Source: Phytohabitans rumicis (GTDB lineage: Bacteria > Actinomycetota > Actinomycetes > Mycobacteriales > Micromonosporaceae). Taken from it: a stretch of DNA of 64,000 nt. Of the stretch, positions 8,565 to 17,967 are shown piece by piece (position 1 is the first letter of the stretch; the number at the start of each line of letters is the position of its first letter). The translations under genes and the position numbers were made by a program. The notes under the pieces were generated by a model that saw only the letters and a program-made list of their open reading frames with translations, ran no database searches and was not told the DNA's origin. Location: contig NZ_BLPG01000002.1 in the NCBI RefSeq assembly GCF_011764445.1, positions 930,001 to 994,000 on the forward strand. Reading direction: 5' to 3'.

Positions 8565-10507
8565 GCGGTGGCCGCCTGATTAACACTTTCCCGTACGGCT
8601 TCACGAGGCCGATCGTGTACGGCGAGTACCCGTACTACCGCGCCGCCCCCGACCGGTGGGGCCCGAACCTGGCCGCCCTCGCCCAGGCCGGCGTCGACGT
8701 GGTCACCTGCTACGTGCCGTGGCGCTTCCACGAGATCGCCCCCCGGCGGTACGACTTCACCGGCGCCCGCGACGGGCAGCGCGACCTGCCGCGCCTGCTG
8801 GACCTGGCCGCCGCCGAAGGGCTGCGAGTGATGCTGAAGCCCGGCCCGTTCATCCACGCGGAGGTGCAGCTCGGCGGCCTGCCGGACCGGGTGAGCCCCG
8901 GCGTCGACGGGCGGTACGCCGCCGTGCTCGACGCGTGGGGCAAGCCGGTCATGTCGCAGGGGTTGCCGCTGCCCAGCCTCTTCGACGCGCGGTACCGGGC
9001 GGAGGTCGGCCACTGGCTGGCGGCGGTCCAGGAGTTGGTGCTGCGGCGGGCCCTCGCCCCGCACGGCCCGGTCGTCGCCGTCCAGCTCGGCAACGAGGGC
9101 ATCTACAGCGACGGCAACCGGCCGGCCGCCGCGCACGACTTCGCCGCGCCCGCCGTCGAGGCGTTCGAGGCCCGGCTGGCCGCCGCCGGGTCGCCGCTCG
9201 CGGGCACCATGCCGGCCGGGCCGGCGGCGGACTGGCCGGCCGGCCTCAAGGCGGCCTGGGCCGAGCACAGCGGCGCGGTCCTGCGCGACCAGTACCTGGC
9301 GCTGGCCGCCGGCCTGGTGCCGGAGGTCCGGCGGGTGGCCACGGTCAACCTGCCGCTGCCGGCGCTGGCCGGGCCGCCCGAGTCCGGCGCCTCGTGGCTG
9401 CTGCGCACCGGCCGGCTCGCCGAGACCGGGCTGGCCGAGGGCTACACGGCCTGGGTCGGCAACGCGGCCCGGTCCCGGACCGCGTTCGGCGCGCACTGGT
9501 TCGGCGTCCGCGCCCGCCGGTCCGACAACGTCGAGGAGAACTGGGGCTTCACCTGGACCGATCCGGCGTTCGGGCAGCCCGCCAACGCGCTGTTCCACGC
9601 GCTGCTGGCGCTGGCGCTCGGCTCGCGCAGTTGCAGCGTCTACACCGCCTGCGCGACCGAGCACTGGGGGCCGCTGGTCGACCTCGACCCCGAAGGGGTA
9701 CGGGCGGACGGCGCGGACCCGCAGGACTTCGCGCCGCCGTACTGCCCGGGGGCGCCGCTGCGGGAGGACGGCGGCGCTGGCGCCAACCTCGCAGCGCTGC
9801 ACGCCCTGCGGGACCTCGTCCGGACCGCGCCCGGCCGGCTGGGCGGTCACTTCCTGGCCGACGCGGCGCTGGTCGTACCCGAGTCTGTGGCCCTGGCCGA
9901 GGCGTGGCCGGACGGCGAGCGGCCGGCGGAGGCCGCCGTGCCCGCCGCCGTGCGCACCGCGCTGGAGCTGATGGAGCGCCACCAGTTCCAGATCGAGGTG
10001 CTGACCGAGGCGGCGACCGCCGAGGCGGTGCCAGATGGCTCGCTGCGCTCGCGTCGGACCCAGATGCCGTGGCTCGTCGTCTTCGGCCCGGACGGGCCGG
10101 GCGCGCGGCTCGCCGCCCGGCTCGACGCGCACCGCCGCAGCGGCGGGACGGTCGTGCCGCTGCCCGCCGGCGGCGCCATGCCGGCCGACGCGCTGGCGCG
10201 CCTGCTGCCGGCGCCGCGGTACGCCCACCCGGCCACCGATCCGGCGGTGGTGCTCGTCCACGCCGACGCGGCGGGCGAGCCGGCCGCGGTGTTCGCCTTC
10301 AACCTGGCCGCCGAGCACCACACGGTCCGCCGCACGGTGCGCGGCCGGCAGGTGTGCGTCGAGCTGCCGCCCCGGGGAGCGGCCTGCCTGTGGTGGACCG
10401 GCGACGCGTTCGCGGTGGCCGCCGGCACGGCCGGGCTCGAACCGCTCCCGCCGCCACCGGTGTCGGCCTTCCCCTCCCGCCCGCACGCCACCAAGGAGAC
10501 CGCATGA
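8561..10507 (+). CDS. GH35-like (beta-galactosidase-type) TIM-barrel protein
   Basis: 648-residue protein whose first half reads as a family 35 barrel: GEYPYYRAAPDRW, VVTCYVPWRFHEI and VMLKPGPFIHAEVQLGGLP are the usual blocks. Glu179 in VQLGNEG sits at the acid/base position, and Glu325/Glu326 in VEENWGFTW is a candidate nucleophile region. There is no signal peptide, so it acts in the cytoplasm, unlike most scavenging galactosidases. The C-terminal half resembles the glutamine-amidotransferase-like and beta-sandwich parts of related enzymes. Coupled overlaps on both sides tie it to a biosynthetic operon, where it may trim, transfer or bind a glycoside. Its true substrate is unknown. Confidence 0.8.
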   Translation: MSGGRLINTFPYGFTRPIVYGEYPYYRAAPDRWGPNLAALAQAGVDVVTCYVPWRFHEIAPRRYDFTGARDGQRDLPRLLDLAAAEGLRVMLKPGPFIHAEVQLGGLPDRVSPGVDGRYAAVLDAWGKPVMSQGLPLPSLFDARYRAEVGHWLAAVQELVLRRALAPHGPVVAVQLGNEGIYSDGNRPAAAHDFAAPAVEAFEARLAAAGSPLAGTMPAGPAADWPAGLKAAWAEHSGAVLRDQYLALAAGLVPEVRRVATVNLPLPALAGPPESGASWLLRTGRLAETGLAEGYTAWVGNAARSRTAFGAHWFGVRARRSDNVEENWGFTWTDPAFGQPANALFHALLALALGSRSCSVYTACATEHWGPLVDLDPEGVRADGADPQDFAPPYCPGAPLREDGGAGANLAALHALRDLVRTAPGRLGGHFLADAALVVPESVALAEAWPDGERPAEAAVPAAVRTALELMERHQFQIEVLTEAATAEAVPDGSLRSRRTQMPWLVVFGPDGPGARLAARLDAHRRSGGTVVPLPAGGAMPADALARLLPAPRYAHPATDPAVVLVHADAAGEPAAVFAFNLAAEHHTVRRTVRGRQVCVELPPRGAACLWWTGDAFAVAAGTAGLEPLPPPPVSAFPSRPHATKETA

Positions 10508-11397
10508 ACCCGACCGGGATCACCTTCGACCAGACCGTGCCGCGCGCGCTCGTCGACCGGGGCGACGCGACCACCGTGCTGATCACCAGCTGGGTGAAGG
10601 AGGGCAACCGGCTCACCGCGGGCGCGGTGTGGCCCCGGCTGGGCGGCTACTACCGGCTGCTGGACGAGGAACGGCACGACCCGCTGCTGGTGCTGGAGAC
10701 GTTCCGCCAGGCGGCGCTGCTGCTCGCCCACGTGGTGGACGACGTGCCGCTGGCCACGATGCAGATCCTGCGCTCGACGCACTTCGAGGCGGACCCCGCC
10801 GGGCTCAAGGTCACCGACGCGCCGACCGAGGTGGTGGCGACCATCGAGTCCGGCCGCCAGGAGCCGACCGGCCAGTCAATCCTGCAGACGTCCATGGTGT
10901 GCCGCCTGTACCGGGACGGCAGCCTCGTCGGCACCGGCGGCGGCCTGGCCGTCATCCCGCCCGCCGACCGCTACCTGAAGGTACGCGGGCGCGACCCGGA
11001 CAGCGTGGACCTCGGCGGCCGGCCGGGCGCGGGCGTGCCGGCGCGTACCGCGGGCAAGGCGTCCGGCCGCGACGTCGTCATCGCGCCCGGCGACCGGGCC
11101 GGCGCGTACCGCCTGCGCATCGACACCGGCCACCCGAACTTCTTCGACAACCCGACCGACCACACCCCCGGCATGCTGCTCATCGAGGCGATGCGGCAGG
11201 CGGTGGTGGCCGAGTCCGGCGACCCGGGCTTCGCGCCGCTGGCCATGGGCGTGCGGTTCCACCGGTTCGTCGAGCTGGACCACCCCGGCGAGGTGCTGGT
11301 ACGGCGCACGGCCGGCGGGTTCCAGACCGACGTACGGCAGTTCGACCGGCAGGCCGCGCGGGCGGAATGGCGGCTGGCGGGCGAGACACATGGATAG
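10504..11397 (+). CDS. AfsA/ScbA-family double-hotdog protein
   Basis: 297 residues with two hotdog repeats. Repeat one carries ERHDPLLVLETFRQA; repeat two carries DHTPGMLLIEAMRQA, the signature of AfsA, which condenses dihydroxyacetone phosphate with a beta-ketoacyl thioester in gamma-butyrolactone synthesis. Length matches AfsA. Unlike signalling loci, it lies inside a coupled operon and no TetR-type butyrolactone receptor occurs in the window. It overlaps the GH35-like gene by 4 bp and the amidase by 8 bp. A biosynthetic role, building a glycerol-derived unit or condensing with a polyketide thioester, is more likely than signalling, but this is inference. Confidence 0.88.
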   Translation: MNPTGITFDQTVPRALVDRGDATTVLITSWVKEGNRLTAGAVWPRLGGYYRLLDEERHDPLLVLETFRQAALLLAHVVDDVPLATMQILRSTHFEADPAGLKVTDAPTEVVATIESGRQEPTGQSILQTSMVCRLYRDGSLVGTGGGLAVIPPADRYLKVRGRDPDSVDLGGRPGAGVPARTAGKASGRDVVIAPGDRAGAYRLRIDTGHPNFFDNPTDHTPGMLLIEAMRQAVVAESGDPGFAPLAMGVRFHRFVELDHPGEVLVRRTAGGFQTDVRQFDRQAARAEWRLAGETHG

Positions 11398-12765
11398 CGT
11401 CCTGCGGCGCAGCGCGGTGCAGGCGGTCCGGGCGCTGCGGCGCGGCGAGGTGAGCCCGCTCGAACTCGTCGACGCCGCAGCGGACCGGATCGCCGAGACG
11501 GAGCCCACGGTGCACGCCCTCGTCGCGCGGTGCCTGGACCGGGCCCGGGACCGGGCCCGCCGGCTACCGGCCGCCCGGAGCGCGGCGGCGGACCACCCGG
11601 CCTGGCTCGCCGGGCTGCCGGTGACCGTCAAGGACGTCGTGGACGTCGCCGGCCTGCCGACCACGTTCGGCTCGCCGGTGCGTCGGCAGCCCGCCGGCCG
11701 GACCGACCCGCTGGTGGCCCGGATCGAACGGCGCGGCGCGATCGTGGTGGGCAAGACGAACCTGCCGGAGTTCTGCTCCGGCGCGGACACCGTCAGCCCG
11801 GTCGCCGGCCGGACCGCGAACCCGCTCGATCCGTCGCTGTCCTGCGGCGCCTCCAGCGGCGGCGCCGCCGCGTCCGTGGCCGCCGGCCAGGCGTGGTGCG
11901 CGCACGGCACCGACACCGCCGGGTCGATCCGCATCCCGGCCGCCTTCTGCGGCGCCGTCGGCCTGCGCCCCACGCCCGGACTGGTACCCGCCGGCCACCC
12001 CGACCCGGCCGGCTTCGAGGTACACGGCCCGCTCGCCCGCGACGTCGCCGACGCCGCGCTGTTCTTCGCCGCCATGGTCGGCCAGCCGCCACCGGACCGG
12101 CCGGGCGGCCCGTTCCCGCGCCGGCTCGCCGCGGTCAGCCTCGACCTCGGCGGCACGGTCCCGGTCGACAGCGAGATCCGGCAGTCCTGCGCGCGGGCCG
12201 CCGCGCTGCTGGAGGGCTCGGCTGCGCGGTCGAGGAGGCGGTGCCGGCGCTGGACGTACCCGAATTGCGAACCGTCCACGAGGCCGCCGTGACGCTGCTC
12301 GGCCACCGCGCGGCGGTCCTGCACGGCGACCGCGTCGACCGGCACGGGGACGCCATCGGCCCGGCGCTGCGCGCCGAGGTCGCCGCCGGGCGGCGGATCC
12401 CGCCGGACCTGCTCGACGCCGCCCGGAGCACGCGGGAACGCTTCCGGCACGCCGTGGTCCGGTTCTTCGACCGGTACGACGTGCTGGTCACGCCGGCGTT
12501 CGGGGTGCCGCCCTGGCCGGTGCCGGACGGCGCCGGCCCGTACCCGGACGAGCCGCAGCTGTCCCGGATCGCGGCGGTGTGGCCGCTGACGACGCTCGCG
12601 CCGATGGCCGGCTGCCCGGCGATCACCGTGCCGGTGGGCCGGACCGCCGCGGGCCACCCGGTCGGGCTGCAACTGACCGGCCCGCCGATGAGCGACCTGC
12701 GCCTGCTGCGCGCGGCGCGGGCGCTGGAAGCGGCCGGTACGCACGCCGGGCAGGCCGCGCGATGA
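11390..12765 (+). CDS. Amidase signature enzyme (one frameshift)
   Basis: Ser-cisSer-Lys amidohydrolase, about 458 residues once repaired. The Lys is in VTVKDVVDVAG; the glycine/serine-rich core GASSGGAAASVAAG and the nucleophile region GTDTAGSIRIPAAF are intact. The frame is lost after ALLEG near 12213 and resumes at LGCAVEEAVPALD; one missing G in the GGG run at 12213-12215 explains it. The 3' end overlaps the P450 start (ATGA). It could hydrolyse an amide or, as some relatives do, transfer an acyl group during assembly of the cluster's side unit. Substrate unknown. Confidence 0.88.
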
Positions 12766-13973
12766 ACCGCTACCCGGCCGACCGGTCGTGCCCGTACGAG
12801 CCGCCAGAGCAGTACGCGCGGTGGCGCGAGGCCGAGCCGGTCACCCGGGTCGTGCTGCCCAGCGGCGCCGCGGCCTGGCTGGTGACCCGGTACGCCGACG
12901 TGCGCCGCCTGCTGCGCGACCCGGCGCTGGCCTCGGACTCCACCCGCCCCGGCTACCCGAGGTTCGGTGCGGCCGTCGAGGTGCCGCCGCTCAACCGCAC
13001 CTTCATCGGCCTGGACGGGCCCGCGCACCGGCGGCTGCGCCGGATGTTCGCCGACGCGTTCGCCGTGCCCGCGGTGGCCCGGTTCGAGCCGCGCATGACC
13101 GCCATCGTGGACGCCTGCCTCGACGACCTCGCTGAGGGCCGAAACGAGCCCGCCGGCCCGGCCCCGGGGTCGGCCGCGGCCGACCTTGTTTCCCGGTTCG
13201 CGCTGCCGGTCGCCTCGCGGATCATCTGCGAGGTGCTGGGCCTGGGCTACGAGGCGCACGAACTCTTCGAGCGCAGCACCCACGTGCTCACCGACGGCGC
13301 CAGCACCGGCGCGCAGAAGGCCGCCGCCGGCGCGGCGATCATCGAGCTGGTGGCCGACCTGGTACGCGAGCGGCTGCGCCACCCGCGCGCGGACCTGGCC
13401 AGCCGGATCGCCACCCGGCATGTACGCGCCGGCGAGCTGAGCGAACCGGAGGCGGTGCACAACCTGGCGCTGGTGCTCGGCGCCGGGCACCACACGTCGG
13501 CCAACATGATCTCGCTGGGCGCGCTGGCGCTGCTGCGCGAGCCGGCGTGGGCGGACCGGTTCCGGGGCGAACCGCAACTGCGCGCCAACGCCACCGAGGA
13601 GCTGCTGCGGTACCTCACCATCGTGCAGCTCGGGCTGGCCCGGGTGGCGACGGCGGACATCGCGGTCGGCGACCGGCTGGTACGCGCCGGCGACGGCGTG
13701 GTGCTCAGCGTGCTGGCGGCCAACCGGGACGCCCGGCGCTTCGCCGGCCCCGACCGGCTCGACCTGGCCCGCGCGGACGCCCGGCACCACCTCGCGTTCG
13801 GCTTCGGCCCGCACCAGTGCGTCGGGCACTTCCTGGCCCGTACGACCGTCCGCGTCGCCCTGGCCAGGTTGGTGACGCGACTGCCCGGACTGCGCCTGGC
13901 CGGCACGGCGGACCTGAGCTTCACCGAGGCCACGGACTTCCACGGACTGCACCGGCTGCCGGTGACCTGGTGA
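12762..13973 (+). CDS. Cytochrome P450 (bacterial class I type)
   Basis: Soluble 403-residue P450. Haem ligand motif FGFGPHQCVGHFL, I-helix LGAGHHTSANM (the acid before Thr is replaced by His) and the K-helix ExxR in EELLRYL are all visible. The N-terminus (YPADRSCPYEPPEQYARW) is typical of CYP105/107-like tailoring enzymes. The start at 12762 overlaps the amidase stop; it is the last gene of the tightly coupled series. It needs ferredoxin partners, none of which is encoded nearby. The likely role is hydroxylation or epoxidation of the cluster product; the exact step is unknown. Confidence 0.92.
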   Translation: MNRYPADRSCPYEPPEQYARWREAEPVTRVVLPSGAAAWLVTRYADVRRLLRDPALASDSTRPGYPRFGAAVEVPPLNRTFIGLDGPAHRRLRRMFADAFAVPAVARFEPRMTAIVDACLDDLAEGRNEPAGPAPGSAAADLVSRFALPVASRIICEVLGLGYEAHELFERSTHVLTDGASTGAQKAAAGAAIIELVADLVRERLRHPRADLASRIATRHVRAGELSEPEAVHNLALVLGAGHHTSANMISLGALALLREPAWADRFRGEPQLRANATEELLRYLTIVQLGLARVATADIAVGDRLVRAGDGVVLSVLAANRDARRFAGPDRLDLARADARHHLAFGFGPHQCVGHFLARTTVRVALARLVTRLPGLRLAGTADLSFTEATDFHGLHRLPVTW

Positions 13974-14000
13974 CCCACCCCATCGAACGGAAGGACAGAC

Positions 14001-14378
14001 ATGACCGACGCGGAGCGCAACAAGGAGATCGTGCGCGGCTGCTACGAGCAGTTCTTCGTACACCGGCGGCTGGACGCCGTCGCCGACGCCATCCACGAGA
14101 AGTTCGTCCAGCACAGCCCCGACGCGCCATCCGGCCGCGACGCGTACCTGGCCCACCTGCGGGAGGCGGCGTTCGCGGGCGGCACCTGCGACATCAAGCG
14201 GATCATCGCAGACGGCGACTTCGTGGCGGTGCACCACCACATGACGCTGCGCGACGACGACGGGCCGGGCCTCGCCGTCGTCGACCTCTGGCGCCTGGAG
14301 GACGGCAAGCTCGTCGAGCATTGGGACGTGGAGCAGCCGGTACCCGCGGCATCCAGAGTGCCGAACGGCATGTTCTGA
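14001..14378 (+). CDS. SnoaL-like (NTF2-fold) protein
   Basis: 125-residue single-domain alpha+beta-barrel protein. The N-terminal helix (NKEIVRGCYEQFF), a mid-chain GRDAYLAHL and the C-terminal strand WRLEDGKLVEHWDVEQPVP match SnoaL-like cyclases, isomerases and hydroxylases. Such proteins often catalyse cyclisation, epoxide opening or isomerisation in polyketide pathways without a cofactor. It follows the P450 by 27 bp with GGAAGGA before the ATG. The context makes a tailoring step plausible; nothing shows the precise reaction. Confidence 0.85.
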   Translation: MTDAERNKEIVRGCYEQFFVHRRLDAVADAIHEKFVQHSPDAPSGRDAYLAHLREAAFAGGTCDIKRIIADGDFVAVHHHMTLRDDDGPGLAVVDLWRLEDGKLVEHWDVEQPVPAASRVPNGMF

Positions 14379-14419
14379 CACCGCACAGTACCTGCGCACA
14401 CCGTGAGGAGACCGTCGGC

Positions 14420-15184
14420 GTGACGATCGACCTGCATGTTGAACGCACCTCCAGTGACCGGGTCTTCGAACTACTCGACGCGCTGGCGTCGCTCGGTCCC
14501 GGGCCGCACCGGCTCCAGGACGTGGCCGCGCACGCCAAGCTCGGCGCGTCGACCGCGCACCGCATCCTGCAGGCCGGCATCCGCGCCGGCCGGGTGTCCA
14601 AGGCGCAGCGCGGCCGGTACCTGCTCACCAGCCCGGCCGAGCCGCGCGCCGCGACGCCGGCGCCGCCACCCGAACCGGTGCTCCCGGCGAGCCAGCCGCT
14701 GGCGGTATCCCGGCGGATCCGGCTCGGCCTGGCCGCGCTGCAGAAGGCCACCGAACAGCCGGTGCTGCTGTATGTCCCACTCATCCTGGACACCCCGATG
14801 CGGTACTGCCTGGCGTACGTCCCGCCGCGGCAGGACGAGCTGCTCAGCGACGCGGAACGGCTGCTGGCCGCGGACATGGTGTTCTGCGCACCGCTCACCG
14901 TGGACGCGCCGGGGCGGCTCATCATGGCCCACATGGCGCCGCAGCGCGAAAGCGTGCAGGCTCGCGCGATCGTCGGTGCCGGCTACACGTACGGCCCGTC
15001 CCCGGTCGCCGGCTGGAACACCCTCGCCGCGCCGCTGCGCCGGTTCGGCCAGATCGCCGGCGTCATCTGCATTACCGCCCGGGCGTCCTGGATGGGCCGG
15101 TACCGCGAGCATGGCCTGGGCCGGCTGCTGAGCCTGGCCCGCGAGCTCGGCGACGAGCTGCCGACCGGGGCGGGGCGGTCGTGA
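14420..15184 (+). CDS. IclR-type transcriptional regulator
   Basis: 254-residue regulator. The N-terminal winged helix-turn-helix reads RLQDVAAHAKLGASTAHRIL, followed by a Pro-rich linker (about residues 78-95) and an IclR/GAF-like effector domain ending in LSLARELGDEL. The GTG start at 14420 is supported by GAGGAG nine bases upstream. Its TGA sits within the GTGATG start region of the FAD oxygenase, so the two are cotranslated. As a regulator embedded in the biosynthetic operon it may respond to an intermediate or product. I see no obvious palindrome near 5.2 kb to assign as its operator. Confidence 0.8.
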   Translation: MTIDLHVERTSSDRVFELLDALASLGPGPHRLQDVAAHAKLGASTAHRILQAGIRAGRVSKAQRGRYLLTSPAEPRAATPAPPPEPVLPASQPLAVSRRIRLGLAALQKATEQPVLLYVPLILDTPMRYCLAYVPPRQDELLSDAERLLAADMVFCAPLTVDAPGRLIMAHMAPQRESVQARAIVGAGYTYGPSPVAGWNTLAAPLRRFGQIAGVICITARASWMGRYREHGLGRLLSLARELGDELPTGAGRS

Positions 15185-16590
15185 TGGCTGTACTCCCCCA
15201 AACCGGGCACACGGGCGCGGTGGTCCTCGGCGCCGGGCTGGCCGGCATGCTCGCGGCTGCCGCGCTCGCCCGCCACCCCGAGATCGGCGCGGTGACGGTC
15301 GTCGACCGGGACCGCCTGGAGCCCGGACCGGCACCCCGGCGCGGCCTGCCGCAGGGCCGGCACGCACACGTGCTCATGTCCAGCGGCGTACGGGCGATCG
15401 AGGCGCTGCTGCCCGGCACCACAGACCGATGGCTCGCCGCGGGGGCGCACCGGATCGGCCTACCCGACGGGTACGTGATGCTGCTGCCGCAGGGCTGGCT
15501 GCCGCGCTGGCCGGGCGAGCAGTTCGTGATCAGTTGCAGCCGCGGGCTGCTGGACTGGGTGGTCCGGCAGCGGCTGCTCGAACTGCCCGGGGTACGCCTG
15601 CTCGCGCGGACCGAGGCCAGCGGGCTGTGCGGCGACACCCGGGCGGTCACCGGCGTCCGCGTTCGGGACGAGACCGGCGCCACGCGCGTACTCGACGCCG
15701 CGCTGGTGGTCGACGCGACCGGGCGCGGCTCGCGGGCGCCACGGTGGCTGGCCGCGCTCGGCGCCCCGCCGGTCGCGGAGGACGTGGTGGACTCGGGGCT
15801 GCGGTACGCCACCCGGATCTTCCGCGCGCCGCCCGCCGCCGCGCGGGACTTCCCGGTGGTGAACGTGCAGGCCGATCCCGCGCAGGACCGGCCCGGGCAG
15901 ACCGCCGCGCTCATGCCGATCGAGGACGGCCGGTGGCTGGTCACCCTCTCCGGCACCCGCGGCGGGCAGCCGTCGTCGGACGAGCGGGAGTTCGCGCGGT
16001 TCGCCGCCGGGATGCGGCACCCGATCGTGGCCGAGCTCATCGCCGGCGCCGAGCCGCTGGGGCCGGTCGCGGTCACCAACGGCACGGCCAACCGCCGGCG
16101 GCACTTCGACCGGCTGCCCGGCTGGCCGGACGGCCTGGTGGTGTGCGGCGACGCGGTCGCGACGTACAACCCGGTGTACGGGCACGGCATGACGGTGGCG
16201 GCGCTCGGCGCGACCATCCTCGGCGCCGAGGTGGCCCGCCACGGGCTCGGGCCGGGCCTCGCGGCCGCCGTACAGCACCGGTTGGCCGGCGCCGCGACCG
16301 CCGCGTGGGGCCACGCCACCGGCACCGACATCCGGTTCCCGGAGGCCGTCGGGCGGTCACCCACCCGGGCCGAGCGGCTGCTCTGGCGGTACCAGAGCCG
16401 GCTGATGCGTACCGCGCTGGACCGGCCGGAGATCGCGCGCGAGGTCATCGAGGTGTTCACGCTGTCGGCGCCGGCGGGCCGGCTGCTGCGGCCGCGGGTG
16501 GCGTGGGCGACCCTGCGCGGGCCGCGCCGGCCGCCGCTGGCCAGCCCGCCGATCACCGGAGTGGAACGCGCGATGGTGGACCGGTCGTGA
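15184..16590 (+). CDS. FAD-dependent oxygenase / halogenase-like flavoprotein
   Basis: 468-residue flavoprotein with an N-terminal ADP-binding motif (VVLGAGLAGMLAAAAL), a DATGRGSRAPRW segment and the second FAD motif VCGDAVATYNPVYGHGM. That architecture is shared by aromatic monooxygenases, squalene-epoxidase-like enzymes and flavin halogenases; the halogenase WxWxIP motif is not seen, so oxygenation is favoured. The ATG at 15184 is chosen, but a GTG at 15181 is equally possible. It ends 14 bp from the convergent P450. If it uses free reduced flavin, the reductase at 17968-18501 would be a natural partner. Confidence 0.85.
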   Translation: MAVLPQTGHTGAVVLGAGLAGMLAAAALARHPEIGAVTVVDRDRLEPGPAPRRGLPQGRHAHVLMSSGVRAIEALLPGTTDRWLAAGAHRIGLPDGYVMLLPQGWLPRWPGEQFVISCSRGLLDWVVRQRLLELPGVRLLARTEASGLCGDTRAVTGVRVRDETGATRVLDAALVVDATGRGSRAPRWLAALGAPPVAEDVVDSGLRYATRIFRAPPAAARDFPVVNVQADPAQDRPGQTAALMPIEDGRWLVTLSGTRGGQPSSDEREFARFAAGMRHPIVAELIAGAEPLGPVAVTNGTANRRRHFDRLPGWPDGLVVCGDAVATYNPVYGHGMTVAALGATILGAEVARHGLGPGLAAAVQHRLAGAATAAWGHATGTDIRFPEAVGRSPTRAERLLWRYQSRLMRTALDRPEIAREVIEVFTLSAPAGRLLRPRVAWATLRGPRRPPLASPPITGVERAMVDRS

Positions 16591-16604
16591 TCGGGCTGAA
16601 GGGA

Positions 16605-17960
16605 TCAGGCGGGGTGCACGGTCATCGGCAGGCCGCCGCGGATGCGCAGCGACAGCATCGGCTCCGGCACCACCTCGTAGTCCGGCACGCCGGTCAGCCG
16701 CAGCTCGCGGGCGACCATGGCGATGACGAACACCGCCTCCATCATGCCGAGGTGGTTGCCGACGCAGAACCGGGGACCGGCGCCGAACGGGATGTACGCG
16801 TACCGCGGCCGGCGCCCGTCCTGGGCGCGGGCCGGGTCGAAGCGTTCCGGGTCGAACCGGGCCGGCTCCTCCCAGAAGTCCGGGTGCCGGTGCAGCGTGA
16901 ACGGGCAGATCAGCACGTCGGAGCCGGCCGGCACGCGGTAGCCGCCCACCTCGTCGGCCTCCTGCGCCAGCCGGGACAGCATCCACACCGGCGGGTACAG
17001 CCGCATGACCTCCTCCACGACCATCGTGGTGTACCGCAGCCCGTGCAGGTCCTCGTACGCCGGCGGCCGGTCGCCGAGCACCTCCTGGGCCTCGGCGCGC
17101 ACCTTCTCCCGTACCTCCGGATGCCGGTCGAGCATGTGGAACGTCCAACCGAGCGTGCTGGCCGTGGTCTCGTGGCCGGCGAGCAGCAGGGTGACCAGCT
17201 CGTCGCGCATCCGCTGCCGGCCGACCGCGGGGTCGCTCTCCGACGCGGTCGAGGCGATCAGCCGGGACAGCGCGTCGTCGCCGTCCGGGCGCTGGCCGCG
17301 GTCGCGGACCAGCTCGTCGACGATCTGCTGCAACTGGCGGCGGGCGCGCCGGAAGCGGAGCTGGTGCGGCAGCGGCAGCCACATCGGGACGGCGCCCATC
17401 GACACCATCTCGAACATCGCCTGGTCCTGCATCGCCTCGAAGGACTGGCCCAGCGAACGGAACGCGCCCAGGTCGGTGTCCAGCAGCGTACGGCCGAGCA
17501 CGCCGAGGGTCAGCCCGGTCATCTCGCGTACCACGTCGAGCGGCTCGCCGCCCTGGTGGGCGCGCAGGCGGGCGACCAGCCCGGCCGCCTCCTCGGCGAT
17601 CACGCCGGCCTGTTCGGCGATGCGCCGGTGCTGGAACACCGGCTGGATCACCTTGCGCTGCTTGCGCCACAGCTCGCCCTCGCTGGTCAGCAGGCCGTCG
17701 CCGAGGGCGCGTTTGGCCTGGGCGAGGCCGACTCCCTTGTGGTAGTTGCCGGGGTTGTCGGCGAGCACGTGCTTGGCGTGGTCGGGATGGTTGAAGAAGT
17801 AGAGGACCTTGGGGCCCATCGCGATGCGCACGGCGTCGCCGTACTCCGCGGCCGCCGCGGTCATCAGCCCGAGCCGGTCCTTGTTCAGCTTCCACAGCAG
17901 GCGGGGCGCGGAACGGGCGGGCGGGCCGGGCGGCACCCGGACGGGAACGTTCAGAGACAT
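16605..17960 (-). CDS. Cytochrome P450 of the enediyne core cluster (E7-like)
   Basis: 451-residue P450 of the CYP102/CYP4-like type. The haem motif is PFGAGPRFCVGNHLGMMEA, the I-helix AGHETTAS, and the ExxR-containing segment VVEEVMRLYPP. The ATG at 17960 has GAGGTGA eight bases upstream; longer in-frame starts add unlike sequence. It is the last gene of the minus-strand operon, 7 bp after the flavin reductase. In nine-membered enediyne clusters a P450 is conserved beside the core genes; from position this is the candidate counterpart. It would oxidise the polyene or enediyne core, but the exact carbon is unknown. Confidence 0.9.
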   Translation of the reverse strand: MSLNVPVRVPPGPPARSAPRLLWKLNKDRLGLMTAAAAEYGDAVRIAMGPKVLYFFNHPDHAKHVLADNPGNYHKGVGLAQAKRALGDGLLTSEGELWRKQRKVIQPVFQHRRIAEQAGVIAEEAAGLVARLRAHQGGEPLDVVREMTGLTLGVLGRTLLDTDLGAFRSLGQSFEAMQDQAMFEMVSMGAVPMWLPLPHQLRFRRARRQLQQIVDELVRDRGQRPDGDDALSRLIASTASESDPAVGRQRMRDELVTLLLAGHETTASTLGWTFHMLDRHPEVREKVRAEAQEVLGDRPPAYEDLHGLRYTTMVVEEVMRLYPPVWMLSRLAQEADEVGGYRVPAGSDVLICPFTLHRHPDFWEEPARFDPERFDPARAQDGRRPRYAYIPFGAGPRFCVGNHLGMMEAVFVIAMVARELRLTGVPDYEVVPEPMLSLRIRGGLPMTVHPA

Positions 17961-17967
17961 GGGCGGG

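Noticed and set aside
10504-11397. Reading the AfsA-type gene as a quorum-signalling gene
   Set aside because: No butyrolactone receptor or signalling reductase is present, and the gene is embedded in a coupled biosynthetic operon. Signalling is not excluded but is not supported.
15184-16590. Calling the FAD protein a flavin halogenase
   Set aside because: The WxWxIP motif and the active-site Lys region of halogenases were not seen, so only oxygenase-type flavoprotein is supported.
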